DNA of 64,000 bases from an uncultured Lachnobacterium sp. (GTDB lineage: Bacteria > Bacillota > Clostridia > Lachnospirales > Lachnospiraceae), in NCBI GenBank assembly GCA_900543445.1, contig UQRC01000001.1, forward strand, positions 1-64,000, read 5' to 3'. The position numbers and the translations under genes are program-made. The notes beneath the pieces were generated by a model, which ran no database searches, was not told the origin of the DNA, and saw only the letters and a program-made list of their open reading frames with translations. Below, piece by piece: positions 9,036 through 17,835 of this stretch; position 1 is the stretch's first letter, and each line of letters opens with the position of its first letter.

Positions 9036-9905
9036 ATGGAACAGACAATGATCAAAACCGAGAACTTATCCAAGAGATTCGGTTCATTTACATTACAGGA
9101 CATCCATTTTGAACTTCCGGCAGGCTATATCTGCGGACTGATCGGGGAGAATGGTGCGGGGAAAACCACACTGTTAAACATTCTGGCGGGACTTTATGAG
9201 TACGATGGAACCGTTTATTTAGAGGGGGAAGAGTACCGTGCAAATCAGATGGAACTGCAGCAGGAGATCGGTTTCGTGTTTCATGAGGAATGGTTCGATG
9301 ACTGGGATTCGCTGATCGCAAACAGCAGACATTATGGAAAATATTATAAACACTATGATGAAGCATTGTTAAAAACATATTTTAAGCGTTTCCGGCTGGA
9401 TGAGAAGAAAAAGTACAAAAAATTGTCCAAGGGAGAAAAATTGAAATTTGCGTTCGCTTTTGCGCTGGCGCATCATCCGAAACTGTTGCTGCTCGATGAG
9501 CCGGGGGCGAATTTTGATCAGACCTTCCGTGAAGAATTCCATCATATTTTAAGAGAATTTACCGCGGACGGAACGAAGAGCGTGATCCTCTCGACACATA
9601 TTACTTCGGATGTGGACCGGTTTGCGGACTATCTGCTGTTGCTTAAGAAAGGCAGACAACTGTTGTATGGAGATATCGAGTCGGTCCGCGATGCATACCG
9701 GATGGTGGCAGGCGAGCGTTATGCGTTGAAGGCTTTTGGCGGGCAGCTGGTTTATATGGAGGAGACACCGGTGGGCTGCAGCGCTCTGGTCAAACATGAT
9801 CATGCGGAGTATGACCGGGCACTTAAGGTGTGGGAGCCGAATACGGAGGAACTGATGTATCATCTGGCGAAAGGAGCGGAGCATGGAAGAGGCAATCAAG
9901 TATAA
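9036..9905 (+). CDS. ABC transporter ATP-binding protein
   Basis: A 289-aa ATPase with Walker A GENGAGKTT, signature LSKGEKLK (the degenerate SKGE form common in YtrB/EcsA-type transporters) and Walker B LLLLDEPGANFD. ATG 9036 is chosen over the upstream ATG 9015 because GAGGTAAAGG lies just before it and the ABC fold starts a few residues later. A C-terminal region of about 70 residues extends past the nucleotide-binding domain. The stop overlaps the following membrane gene by 23 bases. First gene of a five-gene cassette with a YtrA-type regulator. The substrate is unknown; members of this family often export drugs, antimicrobial peptides or act in envelope stress. Confidence 0.88.
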   Translation: MEQTMIKTENLSKRFGSFTLQDIHFELPAGYICGLIGENGAGKTTLLNILAGLYEYDGTVYLEGEEYRANQMELQQEIGFVFHEEWFDDWDSLIANSRHYGKYYKHYDEALLKTYFKRFRLDEKKKYKKLSKGEKLKFAFAFALAHHPKLLLLDEPGANFDQTFREEFHHILREFTADGTKSVILSTHITSDVDRFADYLLLLKKGRQLLYGDIESVRDAYRMVAGERYALKAFGGQLVYMEETPVGCSALVKHDHAEYDRALKVWEPNTEELMYHLAKGAEHGRGNQV

Positions 9906-10584
9906 GAATGTGATCAGAGAATATTTTCTGGAATATAAGAACCGTAATCAGGTATTACAAAGCATCTTTTATGTGATCCTGTTTGGCGCATCGTTTTCGC
10001 CTTTGGTATTTGGCAGTGCAAAAGAAGGGCTTGGGTATATAGGACTCACATTTCCGATGGTTCTTGCGATGTTTGCAGCAACCGCACATACGAGTGCCCT
10101 GCCGCCGATGCTGTATCTGGTTCCCGGATCGAGAAAGCTGCGCGAGGAATATATCCGGAGAATGTTAAATGTTAAGATTGGCCTGCCGCTTGCGTTGTGC
10201 GCGGTAATCGATATCATCCTGCTGATCGTGCAGCCGATGATGATCAAAGGCGTGATCCTGCAGCTGGTAACGGTGTTCTTTATGTCCTATTGTGTGGGAA
10301 TTACAAACGACGGACTGGTCTGGCGGAATAATGCGTCGCGGGCAGCCTATGGGCAGGTAAGTTATTTTAACGGACCGATCACGGTATTCAGTGTGATCGC
10401 AAGCTGCGTGATGATCAGTATCTGTTCTTCGGAGATTACGAATGTGGAATTTTGGATCGCGCTTGTTATTTATCTCATCATTTACGCACCTCTTTCTTAT
10501 GCGCTTCACAAGCGTTGGGGTGGAATCAGAGAGAAACTCGCCGTCTATGAACTTGCAACGAAGGAGGAGACATGGGACTGGTAA
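9883..10584 (+). CDS. ABC transporter membrane protein, unknown substrate
   Basis: A 233-aa integral membrane protein with roughly six hydrophobic segments (near residues 25-40, 50-70, 100-120, 125-140, 165-180, 190-205). It shows no enzymatic motif. It overlaps the ATPase gene before it by 23 bases and the GntR gene after it by 13 bases, so the three are tightly co-translated. It is probably the membrane partner of the upstream ATPase. Its family is not recognised beyond ABC-2-like organisation. Confidence 0.75.
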   Translation: MEEAIKYKNVIREYFLEYKNRNQVLQSIFYVILFGASFSPLVFGSAKEGLGYIGLTFPMVLAMFAATAHTSALPPMLYLVPGSRKLREEYIRRMLNVKIGLPLALCAVIDIILLIVQPMMIKGVILQLVTVFFMSYCVGITNDGLVWRNNASRAAYGQVSYFNGPITVFSVIASCVMISICSSEITNVEFWIALVIYLIIYAPLSYALHKRWGGIREKLAVYELATKEETWDW

Positions 10585-10943
10585 TCGTCATTGAACCGCA
10601 TGGAACGTATGCCATCTACGAGCAGATCGTCAATCAGATCAAAAACCAGATCATATCCGGCGAATTGCAGCCGGACGAGGCGTTGCCGTCCATTCGGGGA
10701 CTGGCGGCGGATATCGGCGTCAGCGTGATCACGACGAAGCGCGCGTATGAGGAACTGGAGCGGGAGGGACTGATCCGTTCTGTTTCCAATAAAGGATTTT
10801 ATGTGTGCAAATACAACACGGATTATCTGCACGAAAAGCAGCTGATGGAATTGGAAAAACGCCTGCAGGAGTGGATCACGCTTGCAAAACAGGCTGGACT
10901 TGGAACTGAGGATATTCGTGAGATGCTGGAGGGATTGTTGTAA
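10572..10943 (+). CDS. GntR-family regulator, YtrA subfamily
   Basis: A 123-aa protein: an N-terminal winged helix (YEQIVNQIKNQIISGEL, LPSIRGLAADIGVSVITTKRAYEEL) followed by a short C-terminal helical dimerisation segment of about 45 residues. The small size is the mark of YtrA regulators, which lack a ligand domain and usually repress their own ABC operon. It sits in the middle of the cassette, overlapping the gene before it and followed one base later by a second ATPase. The dyad at 8969-8990 is the probable operator. Confidence 0.88.
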   Translation: MGLVIVIEPHGTYAIYEQIVNQIKNQIISGELQPDEALPSIRGLAADIGVSVITTKRAYEELEREGLIRSVSNKGFYVCKYNTDYLHEKQLMELEKRLQEWITLAKQAGLGTEDIREMLEGLL

Positions 10944-10944
10944 G

Positions 10945-11610
10945 ATGGAAGATATTATTTTTTCTGCGAAGCAGGTACAGGGGAAGAAAGCATTATTCGG
11001 CAAAGGCAGGTTCGCTTTGCAAAATGTGGATTTTGAACTTCCAAGTGGATATATTATGGGAATCATCGGGGAAAACGGTGCCGGAAAGACGACATTCTTC
11101 CGCTATATTATGGAGGAAAAGAAGCATTATCGCGGCAGCTTTTATCTGGACGGAACCGATATCGCGGAGAACCATGTGTGGTCGATGAACCGGATCGGAT
11201 TTGTCTCTGAGGAGCGGTTGTTTTTGCGGCAGAAGAGTGCAAGAGAGAATGCAAGGATGCTGGGAAGCTTCTATGATACCTTTGATATGGATCGGTTTGC
11301 GGCGTTGATGGAGCAGATGGATCTTACCATGGCACGGACTGTGGAGCAGATGTCGCGCGGTGAGAATGTGAAGTTTCAGCTTGCATTTGCGCTCGCACAC
11401 AAACCGAGGCTTCTTCTTTTGGATGAGCCGACTGCGGGGATGGATCCGATCTTCCGCAAGGAATTTTACAGGTTACTCCGGCAGCAGTTGGAAGCGCTGG
11501 ACTGTTCCGTGATCATGTCGTCGCACTTAGAGGATGACATCCGGAAAGAATTTGATTATATCGGACGGTTTGAGCATGGGGAATTTACTTCGTTTTATGA
11601 GAATGCATAA
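10945..11610 (+). CDS. ABC transporter ATP-binding protein (second in cassette)
   Basis: A 221-aa ATPase with Walker A GENGAGKTTFF, signature MSRGENVKF and Walker B LLLLDEPTAGMD, then a D-loop and switch region (IMSSHLEDDI). The frame is open upstream into the GntR gene, but ATG 10945 is preferred since GGAGG lies 12 bases before it and the ABC fold begins at residue 5. It closely resembles the first ATPase of the cassette in its beta-strand order and SKGE/SRGE signature. It probably pairs with the membrane protein at 11726. Confidence 0.87.
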   Translation: MEDIIFSAKQVQGKKALFGKGRFALQNVDFELPSGYIMGIIGENGAGKTTFFRYIMEEKKHYRGSFYLDGTDIAENHVWSMNRIGFVSEERLFLRQKSARENARMLGSFYDTFDMDRFAALMEQMDLTMARTVEQMSRGENVKFQLAFALAHKPRLLLLDEPTAGMDPIFRKEFYRLLRQQLEALDCSVIMSSHLEDDIRKEFDYIGRFEHGEFTSFYENA

Positions 11611-11725
11611 GGCGTTGTGGCAGTGAAGATTATGCGGTGAGACGGCAAGGGCTGCGTGAAGTGCAGAAAAATGTGCCTGAACCGAAATACATGGATATTA
11701 TGTGTAAAAGATAGGAGTGTCGAGG

Positions 11726-12241
11726 ATGACGATAGAAGATAAGATGCAACAGCAGAAGTTAAAAGAATTTGACTGTACTTTGCGGGAGAGCACGGGCCAG
11801 CTGGCATGGTTTTTATACTGGATGTTTGCGGCTGTTGTGCTTATGGTAGGGCTTGTATTGATCTTTGACGGAATGTTTGATCATGATGCATGGCTGCTGT
11901 TGGGCTATGTGTTGATGGTCGTTTATATGGACAACTATGTATTGGCACCGTATCAATGGAGCAATGAAACCTTCAGCCAGAGGATGCCGAAATCCGATGC
12001 GGTTTCAAAAATACTTCGGTTTGTTCCGGTTTCGCAAAAGAACTACATCCGTGTGAGGATGCAGTATCTTTGGAAGTTTGTGTGGAAATTTGGCGCATTT
12101 GCCATGCTGATCGTGATCGGAAGCATGAGCTTTACACAGAATTTCTCGCTTGTGAGGGTGATGGAAGGTGTTCTTTTATTTTTGGCCGGACCGATGCTCA
12201 TTGGGTATATTGAGTTGAAGGAATCACTTTTTTACAGATAA
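11726..12241 (+). CDS. Small membrane protein, probable ABC permease partner
   Basis: A 171-aa protein with four predicted membrane helices (near residues 30-52, 58-78, 110-135, 142-160) and a cytoplasmic N-terminus rich in Gln and Lys. GTG 11717 is in frame, but ATG 11726 has AGGAG nine bases upstream and is preferred. It lies 115 bases after the second ATPase, in the same direction, and is probably the membrane half of that transporter. The family is not recognised. Transcription may end at a weak stem (12265-12270 with 12297-12302) followed by seven Ts inside the end of the convergent araC gene. Confidence 0.6.
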   Translation: MTIEDKMQQQKLKEFDCTLRESTGQLAWFLYWMFAAVVLMVGLVLIFDGMFDHDAWLLLGYVLMVVYMDNYVLAPYQWSNETFSQRMPKSDAVSKILRFVPVSQKNYIRVRMQYLWKFVWKFGAFAMLIVIGSMSFTQNFSLVRVMEGVLLFLAGPMLIGYIELKESLFYR

Positions 12242-12252
12242 TAAATGAAATA

Positions 12253-13122
12253 TTATGGCTGGTTACGGTGCTGCTTTCGATATTGTTTCGGAGTGACACC
12301 GTTTTTTTGTTTGAAGGCTTTAATAAAGTGACTGCAGTCGGAAAATCCCGTCTCCTGGCTGATGTAGTTTAGATCCAGACCCGTAGAAATAAGGAGATCT
12401 TCGGCCTTGCACATGCGGATAAATTCGATATATTTTTTGCAGGACTGACCATATAGCTCACGGAAGCATTTGGCAAAATACGGATAGCTCATATGGCATC
12501 GCTCGGCTAAGTACTCAACTTTGAGGCTATCCTGAATATGGCGGTCGATGTATTCGGTAATATAATAGATGCTTTCCTCTTCACTGGCGCTTTGAATGCA
12601 TTCTGTGTTAAAACCAATGTTCTGCCAGAAGCGAAGGATCAGAATGAGCAGACTACAGATCTGGTTTTGCAGCATGTTGTGAAAACCGTAGCACTGCAGC
12701 GAAGCTTCATGGTAACTGATCTCAAAAACCGATTGCAGACGTTCGGAATCAAGTTTACCGGCGGGAAAATAGAGCGGAGCGGTATCTTTGCCGCGAGCAT
12801 TTTGAAACAACGCTTGAAAATGCATTCCGCTTTCTGAACTGAGTGTACCAAGATCAAACTTACATACATAGTAGCGTACCGTCTGATTCGAAACGCTATA
12901 AATCGAATGTACCTGATAGGGAAGAAAAAGTATGAGATCTCCGGGGGTGGCTACATGAGATTCTTCATCGCAATTCATGATGGCAGTTCCTTCAATCATA
13001 TAGATGATTTCCATAAAATAGTGCCAGTGCGGATGCACGGGAAGTCCGTAGAGCGCAGTGTCGAAAATAAAGCATTCATAAGGTTTTTTCAGCCGATCGG
13101 TATATTCAAACAAAGTATTCAT
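12253..13122 (-). CDS. AraC-family transcriptional regulator (divergent from GH113)
   Basis: A 289-aa protein. The N-terminal half is a cupin sensor (HPHWHYFMEIIYMIEG, then ATPGDLILFLPYQVHSI). The C-terminal 100 residues hold two helix-turn-helix motifs of the AraC type (VEYLAERCHMSYPYFAKCF and the ending GFSDCSHFIKAFKQKNGVTPKQYR). It is transcribed away from GH113 across a 110-base intergenic region that has a good -10 but no good -35, typical of activator-dependent promoters. It is likely the local activator of the GH113-ABC-pgm-GH36 genes in response to mannan-derived sugars. The effector is inferred from context. Confidence 0.88.
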   Translation of the reverse strand: MNTLFEYTDRLKKPYECFIFDTALYGLPVHPHWHYFMEIIYMIEGTAIMNCDEESHVATPGDLILFLPYQVHSIYSVSNQTVRYYVCKFDLGTLSSESGMHFQALFQNARGKDTAPLYFPAGKLDSERLQSVFEISYHEASLQCYGFHNMLQNQICSLLILILRFWQNIGFNTECIQSASEEESIYYITEYIDRHIQDSLKVEYLAERCHMSYPYFAKCFRELYGQSCKKYIEFIRMCKAEDLLISTGLDLNYISQETGFSDCSHFIKAFKQKNGVTPKQYRKQHRNQP

Positions 13123-13140
13123 AATGTCCTCGCAAAATAG

Positions 13141-13232
13141 GTTTTTACAATTTTAACACTGTTTTGTTCTATCTGCAACGGGCAAAAATGAGTATAGTAT
13201 CAATATCATAAACGAAATAAAGGAGTTCTGTT
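13141..13232 (+). promoter_or_regulatory. GH113 promoter, probably AraC-activated
   Basis: TATAGT at 13193-13198 is a good -10, but no TTGACA-like element lies 16-18 bases upstream. GH113 starts 35 bases after it with an AAAGGAG ribosome site. The divergent AraC gene is the obvious candidate activator. Confidence 0.5.
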
Positions 13233-14177
13233 ATGGAAAAATTAAAGTATATTTGTGGCGTGACATTTGCACCGTTTGCGCCGGCTGGAAGTTTTACGAA
13301 AGAGTGCGCAGAAGAAAGCCTGCGGACGATGAAGGAGCGCACGCATGCCAATTTCGTGATTCTGGTGCCGAACGGATTACAGGATACCCCGCAGTCGGAA
13401 GAGATTTGTTATACTTCTCCGGCGACGATGACGGACGATGAGTTAAAGGGGATGATCGAGTATGCACATTCTCTTGGACTTCGCGTGGCATTAAAGCCGA
13501 CTGCCAACTGTAAGAACGGAACATGGAGAGCACATATCAGTTTCTTTGATGAGGATGTTGTCTGTGAGCCGAAGTGGGGCAACTGGTTTGCTTCTTATAT
13601 GGAGTTTCAGAACCATTACGCTGCGATCGCACAGGAAATGGGCTGCGAGATGCATATCGCGGGCTGCGAGATGGTCATGTCGGAACACAGAGAGCGCGAG
13701 TGGCGACAGACGATTGCAGAAATACGAAAAGAGTTTCAGGGACTTGTCTCTTATAATACGGATAAATATCAGGAACACAATGTGAAATGGTGGGATTGTG
13801 TGGATGTTATCTCATCGAGCGGATATTATCCGATCGACGATTGGGAGAATCAGCTTGACCGTATTGAAAAAGTGGTAAAGCAATATGATAAACCATTCTT
13901 CTTTGCGGAGACCGGCTGTATGTCTGTTAGCGGTTCGCCGGCGGTCCCGAATGACTGGAGCGTTCGTGGCCCGGTTGACTTAAACGGGCAGGCCAAATGG
14001 TATCGTACCATGTTTGAGGCCTGCGAGAAGCGCGACTGGGTAAGCGGACATGCACTCTGGTCATGGACGGATCATCTGTATCCGGAGAGTCAGGCAGGCA
14101 ATCACCTTGATTACGAAATTTATGCGAAACCGGCGGAACTTGTGGTAAATGAATTCTATCGGAAGAAGGAGAGTTAG
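13233..14177 (+). CDS. GH113 beta-mannosidase/mannanase-type hydrolase
   Basis: A 314-aa (beta/alpha)8 protein without signal peptide. The likely acid/base is E146 in AGCEMVMSE and the nucleophile E226 in FFAETGC, both in the usual GH113 contexts. The reported Roseburia intestinalis homologue releases mannose from the reducing end of manno-oligosaccharides in the cytoplasm; the same role is inferred here. It is the first gene of the operon with an ABC exporter, a phosphohexomutase and GH36. The stop is just upstream of the next gene (ATG 14183), with that gene's AAGGAG site inside the end of GH113. Confidence 0.88.
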   Translation: MEKLKYICGVTFAPFAPAGSFTKECAEESLRTMKERTHANFVILVPNGLQDTPQSEEICYTSPATMTDDELKGMIEYAHSLGLRVALKPTANCKNGTWRAHISFFDEDVVCEPKWGNWFASYMEFQNHYAAIAQEMGCEMHIAGCEMVMSEHREREWRQTIAEIRKEFQGLVSYNTDKYQEHNVKWWDCVDVISSSGYYPIDDWENQLDRIEKVVKQYDKPFFFAETGCMSVSGSPAVPNDWSVRGPVDLNGQAKWYRTMFEACEKRDWVSGHALWSWTDHLYPESQAGNHLDYEIYAKPAELVVNEFYRKKES

Positions 14178-14182
14178 TGCAT

Positions 14183-15982
14183 ATGAAGGATAAATACGAA
14201 CAGGCGATTGAATGTGAGCAAACGGAAAATGATTATGCGGAGCTGTTTCGCAGAAACCGCAATAGCAGTCTGAAAACGTTGATTTTGTTGTATCGCGGAC
14301 ATTATATGGAACTGTTCTGGTCCGTTGTATTTTTTGTCTGCAAACATTCTCCGGTCTGGATTCTCCCGATCGTGACCGCCAATATTATTGATGCGGCGAC
14401 GAAGCGACCGGATGGCGCCATACGCACAATCTGGCTGAATGCAGCGTTTATGATCGTTATGGTACTACAGAATATTCTGACGAATTACATTCATACGTGG
14501 CTCTATGCAAAGACGATACGAAATGTGGAGAAAGATCTCCGGAGTGCGCTGGTAAGAAAGCTGCAGCAGCTTTCCATTGCATATCATAAAGAGATGGAAT
14601 CCGGCCGGCTTCAGTCTAAGATTATGCGAGATGTGGAGCAGGTTGAGACACTTTCCTCGCAGATTTTTATTACGATGCTCTCTATTTTATTAAATGTGGT
14701 TATCGCTCTCGGAATCGTTTTGACGAAGGACCGCATCGTGTTTGCTTTTTTTGGAGCAACGGTTCCGCTTGCGGTACTGATTATGGCTTTCTTCCGTGGC
14801 AGGATCAAGCGGTATAATTCTGATTTCAGACAGGAGATGGAAGAGACTTCTGTGCAGGTTATGGAAATGGTTGAGATGATTCCGGTGACCAGAGCACATG
14901 CGTTGGAAAAAAAGGAAACATCCCGCATGCAGACACAGCTGAAACAGGTTGCAACAAAAGGTCTGCAGCTGGATATGGTGCAGACGTATTTCTCGTCTAT
15001 CAGCTGGGTGACATTTCAGGTATTTCAGGTGCTTTGTCTGGGCTTTACCGGATGCCTTGCGGTCAGAGGAAAAATTACGGTTGGAGAAGTGGTTATGTAT
15101 CAGACATACTTTTCTTCCATCGTAAATAATGTATCGAGTATTATCAGCCTGATTCCGATCGTTGCCAAAGGCCTCGAATCCGTTCACTCGATCGGAGATG
15201 TCCTGACGGCAGAAGATGTGGAGGATAATCGGAAAAAGAAGAAACTAAAAGAATTGCATGGCGATATCAGCTTTTCCGATGTGGAATTCTGTTATCCGGA
15301 CAGTGGGCATCCTGTATTGGAACATTTAAATCTGCATATTAAGCAGGGAGAGACGATTGCGTTTGTCGGTCCTTCCGGAGCCGGCAAATCAACGATCCTT
15401 AATATGGTGATCGGATTTTCCAAACCATCCGGCGGACGGATCTTGATCGATGGAAATGATATTACAAAACTGAATCTCAACAGTTACAGAAAATATATCG
15501 CGGTAGTTCCGCAGACATCCATTTTGTTTTCCGGCACGATCAGGGATAATATCACCTATGGTCTTGATGATATTAGCGATGAACAGTTGCAGCAGGTTTT
15601 GCTCGCTTCGAATCTGAAGGAAATGATTGGTGCGCTTCCGGACGGTCTTGATACCCGGATTCAGGAACATGGAGGAAATCTTTCCGGCGGACAGCGACAA
15701 AGAATTTCCATCGCACGAGCCTTTGTGCGTAATCCGAAGATTCTTATTTTAGATGAGGCAACCTCTGCGCTGGATACGATATCCGAGAAACAGATTCAGG
15801 AAGCAACGCACAATCTTGCGCATGACAGAACAACGCTGATCGTTGCACATCGTCTGTCAACAATCCGGGATGCGGATCGCATTGCGGTAGTAGAAAATGG
15901 TGGAATTGCGGAAATTGGTACCTATGAGGAACTGATAGAGAAAAAAGGCGCATTTTATGAGATGCAGCGAATGCAAATTTAG
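14183..15982 (+). CDS. ABC half-exporter (fused membrane and ATPase domains)
   Basis: A 599-aa type-IV ABC protein: an N-terminal cytoplasmic stretch, six membrane helices (about residues 40-310), then a nucleotide-binding domain with Walker A GPSGAGKST, signature LSGGQRQR, Walker B ILILDEATSALD and the H-loop VAHRLST. One half is encoded, so a homodimer is expected. GTG 14177 is in frame but ATG 14183 has AAGGAG ten bases upstream. Its location between GH113 and the phosphohexomutase is unusual because exporters of this class move lipids, drugs or peptides rather than importing sugar. The substrate is unknown. Confidence 0.88.
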   Translation: MKDKYEQAIECEQTENDYAELFRRNRNSSLKTLILLYRGHYMELFWSVVFFVCKHSPVWILPIVTANIIDAATKRPDGAIRTIWLNAAFMIVMVLQNILTNYIHTWLYAKTIRNVEKDLRSALVRKLQQLSIAYHKEMESGRLQSKIMRDVEQVETLSSQIFITMLSILLNVVIALGIVLTKDRIVFAFFGATVPLAVLIMAFFRGRIKRYNSDFRQEMEETSVQVMEMVEMIPVTRAHALEKKETSRMQTQLKQVATKGLQLDMVQTYFSSISWVTFQVFQVLCLGFTGCLAVRGKITVGEVVMYQTYFSSIVNNVSSIISLIPIVAKGLESVHSIGDVLTAEDVEDNRKKKKLKELHGDISFSDVEFCYPDSGHPVLEHLNLHIKQGETIAFVGPSGAGKSTILNMVIGFSKPSGGRILIDGNDITKLNLNSYRKYIAVVPQTSILFSGTIRDNITYGLDDISDEQLQQVLLASNLKEMIGALPDGLDTRIQEHGGNLSGGQRQRISIARAFVRNPKILILDEATSALDTISEKQIQEATHNLAHDRTTLIVAHRLSTIRDADRIAVVENGGIAEIGTYEELIEKKGAFYEMQRMQI

Positions 15983-16027
15983 TTCATAGAATAAACATAA
16001 AATTAAGCTAAAATCAGTTAAAAAGCA

Positions 16028-16055
16028 TTTACAACAGGCTAAAATATGGTATACT
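16028..16055 (+). promoter_or_regulatory. Promoter of the phosphohexomutase-GH36 genes
   Basis: TTTACA (16028-16033), a 16-base spacer, and TATACT (16050-16055) preceded by TG one base before, giving an extended -10. ATG 16084 follows about 29 bases later. This internal promoter can drive the mutase gene independently of GH113. Confidence 0.7.
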
Positions 16056-16083
16056 GAAAGAAAAACGAGAAGGAGAAACCGGA

Positions 16084-17835
16084 ATGAGCTATATGGATAC
16101 ATACACAAAATGGTGTACAGACAGTTATTTTGATGAGGATACCAAGAAAGAATTGCGTAGTCTTGAGGGGAACGACGAGGAGATCAAGGATCGCTTTTAT
16201 CGTCAGCTTGAATTTGGTACCGGTGGATTAAGAGGGGTAATCGGCGCAGGAACCAACCGTATGAATATTTACACCGTGCGTCAGGCAACACAGGGACTTG
16301 CCAATTACATTATCTCCCAGAACGGACAGGACAAAGGCGTTGCGATCGCATACGATTCAAGAATTATGTCCAAAGAGTTTTCGGATGAGGCAGCGTTATG
16401 CCTGAATGCAAACGGAATCAAGACCTATCGTTTCGAGTCACTTCGTCCGACACCGGAGCTTTCATTCTCGGTTCGTGAGCTTGGTTGTATTGCAGGTATT
16501 GTAATTACCGCAAGCCACAATCCACGCGAATACAATGGATATAAAGTATATTGGGAAGATGGTGCACAGATCACACCTCCGCATGACAAGAATATTCTTG
16601 CGGAAGTAGCAAACGTAACGGATTTTGCACAGGTAAAGACGATGGAGAAGGCAGCTGCTGAGGCAGCAGGTCTCTATCATACGATCGGTCAGGAAATCGA
16701 TGACCGCTATATGGAAGAACTTAAGAAGCAGTCTATTCATCCGGAGATCATCAAGGCGATGGCAAAGGATATCAAAATCGTTTATACACCGCTTCACGGA
16801 ACAGGAAATCTTCCGGTTCGCCGCGTGTTAAAGGAACTTGGCTTCGAGAACGTTTATGTGGTCAAGGAGCAGGAGCTTCCGGATGGAAACTTCCCGACCG
16901 TTTCTTATCCGAATCCGGAGTCACCGAAGGCATTTGAACTTGCGCTCAAACTGGCAAAGGAAGTGGATGCGGACATCGTTCTTGCAACGGATCCGGATGC
17001 GGATCGTCTCGGTGTCTATGCGAAGGACACAAAGAGTGGCGAGTACGTAAGTTTTACCGGAAATATGTCCGGAATGCTGATTGCAGAGTATATTTTAAGA
17101 GAGAAAAAGGCAAACGGAACACTTCCATCAAACGGTGCATTGGTTGAGACAATTGTTACCACCGATATGGCAAAAGCGATCGCAAAGGCATACGGTGTGA
17201 AACTGATCGAGGTTCTGACCGGATTTAAGTATATCGGTGAGCAGATTAAATTCTTCGAGCAACAGAATTCTTATGAGTATGTGTTCGGTCTTGAGGAAAG
17301 CTACGGATGTCTTGCAGGTACTTATGCAAGAGATAAGGATGCATGTGTTGCAGTCATGATGCTTTGTGAGGTTGCAGCATGGTGCAAGTCCAACCATATG
17401 ACGCTTTGGGATGAGATGATCTCACTGTACGAGAAGTACGGATATTATAAGGAAGGCCTTGAGACCATGACGCTTAAAGGAATGGACGGAGCCGAGAAGA
17501 TCCAGAGTATGATGAACGAGATGCGTAACAACCCGCCGAAAACAATTGGAAGCTGGGAGGTGCTTGCACTCCGCGATTACAAGAAGGATACAAGAACTAA
17601 GATTGCAACCGGCGCTGTAACAGAGACAGGACTTCCGAATAGCAACGTATTATATTATGAACTTTCCGACAATGCATGGTGCTGCGTGCGCCCGTCAGGA
17701 ACGGAGCCGAAGATTAAATTCTACTTCGGCGTTGTTGGAAGTGATATCGCAGATTCAGAAAAGAAGCTTGATGAACTACGCGCAGCAATGCTTGCATACG
17801 CAGGAGAAACCATATGGATGATCAGAAGAATGTAA
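16084..17835 (+). CDS. Alpha-phosphoglucomutase/phosphomannomutase
   Basis: A 583-aa cytoplasmic alpha-D-phosphohexomutase. The phosphoserine loop TASHNPREYNGYKVY, the metal loop ATDPDADRLG, the sugar loop GLEESYG and the phosphate-binding RPSGTEPKIKFYF are all present. In this locus the expected reaction is conversion of mannose-1-phosphate, made by GH130 phosphorylases, to mannose-6-phosphate; glucose-1-phosphate would also be accepted by the family. The gene uses preferred codons, consistent with high expression. Its last 22 bases overlap the start of the next gene. The homologue in the Roseburia intestinalis mannan locus has the same position and assigned role. Confidence 0.92.
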   Translation: MSYMDTYTKWCTDSYFDEDTKKELRSLEGNDEEIKDRFYRQLEFGTGGLRGVIGAGTNRMNIYTVRQATQGLANYIISQNGQDKGVAIAYDSRIMSKEFSDEAALCLNANGIKTYRFESLRPTPELSFSVRELGCIAGIVITASHNPREYNGYKVYWEDGAQITPPHDKNILAEVANVTDFAQVKTMEKAAAEAAGLYHTIGQEIDDRYMEELKKQSIHPEIIKAMAKDIKIVYTPLHGTGNLPVRRVLKELGFENVYVVKEQELPDGNFPTVSYPNPESPKAFELALKLAKEVDADIVLATDPDADRLGVYAKDTKSGEYVSFTGNMSGMLIAEYILREKKANGTLPSNGALVETIVTTDMAKAIAKAYGVKLIEVLTGFKYIGEQIKFFEQQNSYEYVFGLEESYGCLAGTYARDKDACVAVMMLCEVAAWCKSNHMTLWDEMISLYEKYGYYKEGLETMTLKGMDGAEKIQSMMNEMRNNPPKTIGSWEVLALRDYKKDTRTKIATGAVTETGLPNSNVLYYELSDNAWCCVRPSGTEPKIKFYFGVVGSDIADSEKKLDELRAAMLAYAGETIWMIRRM

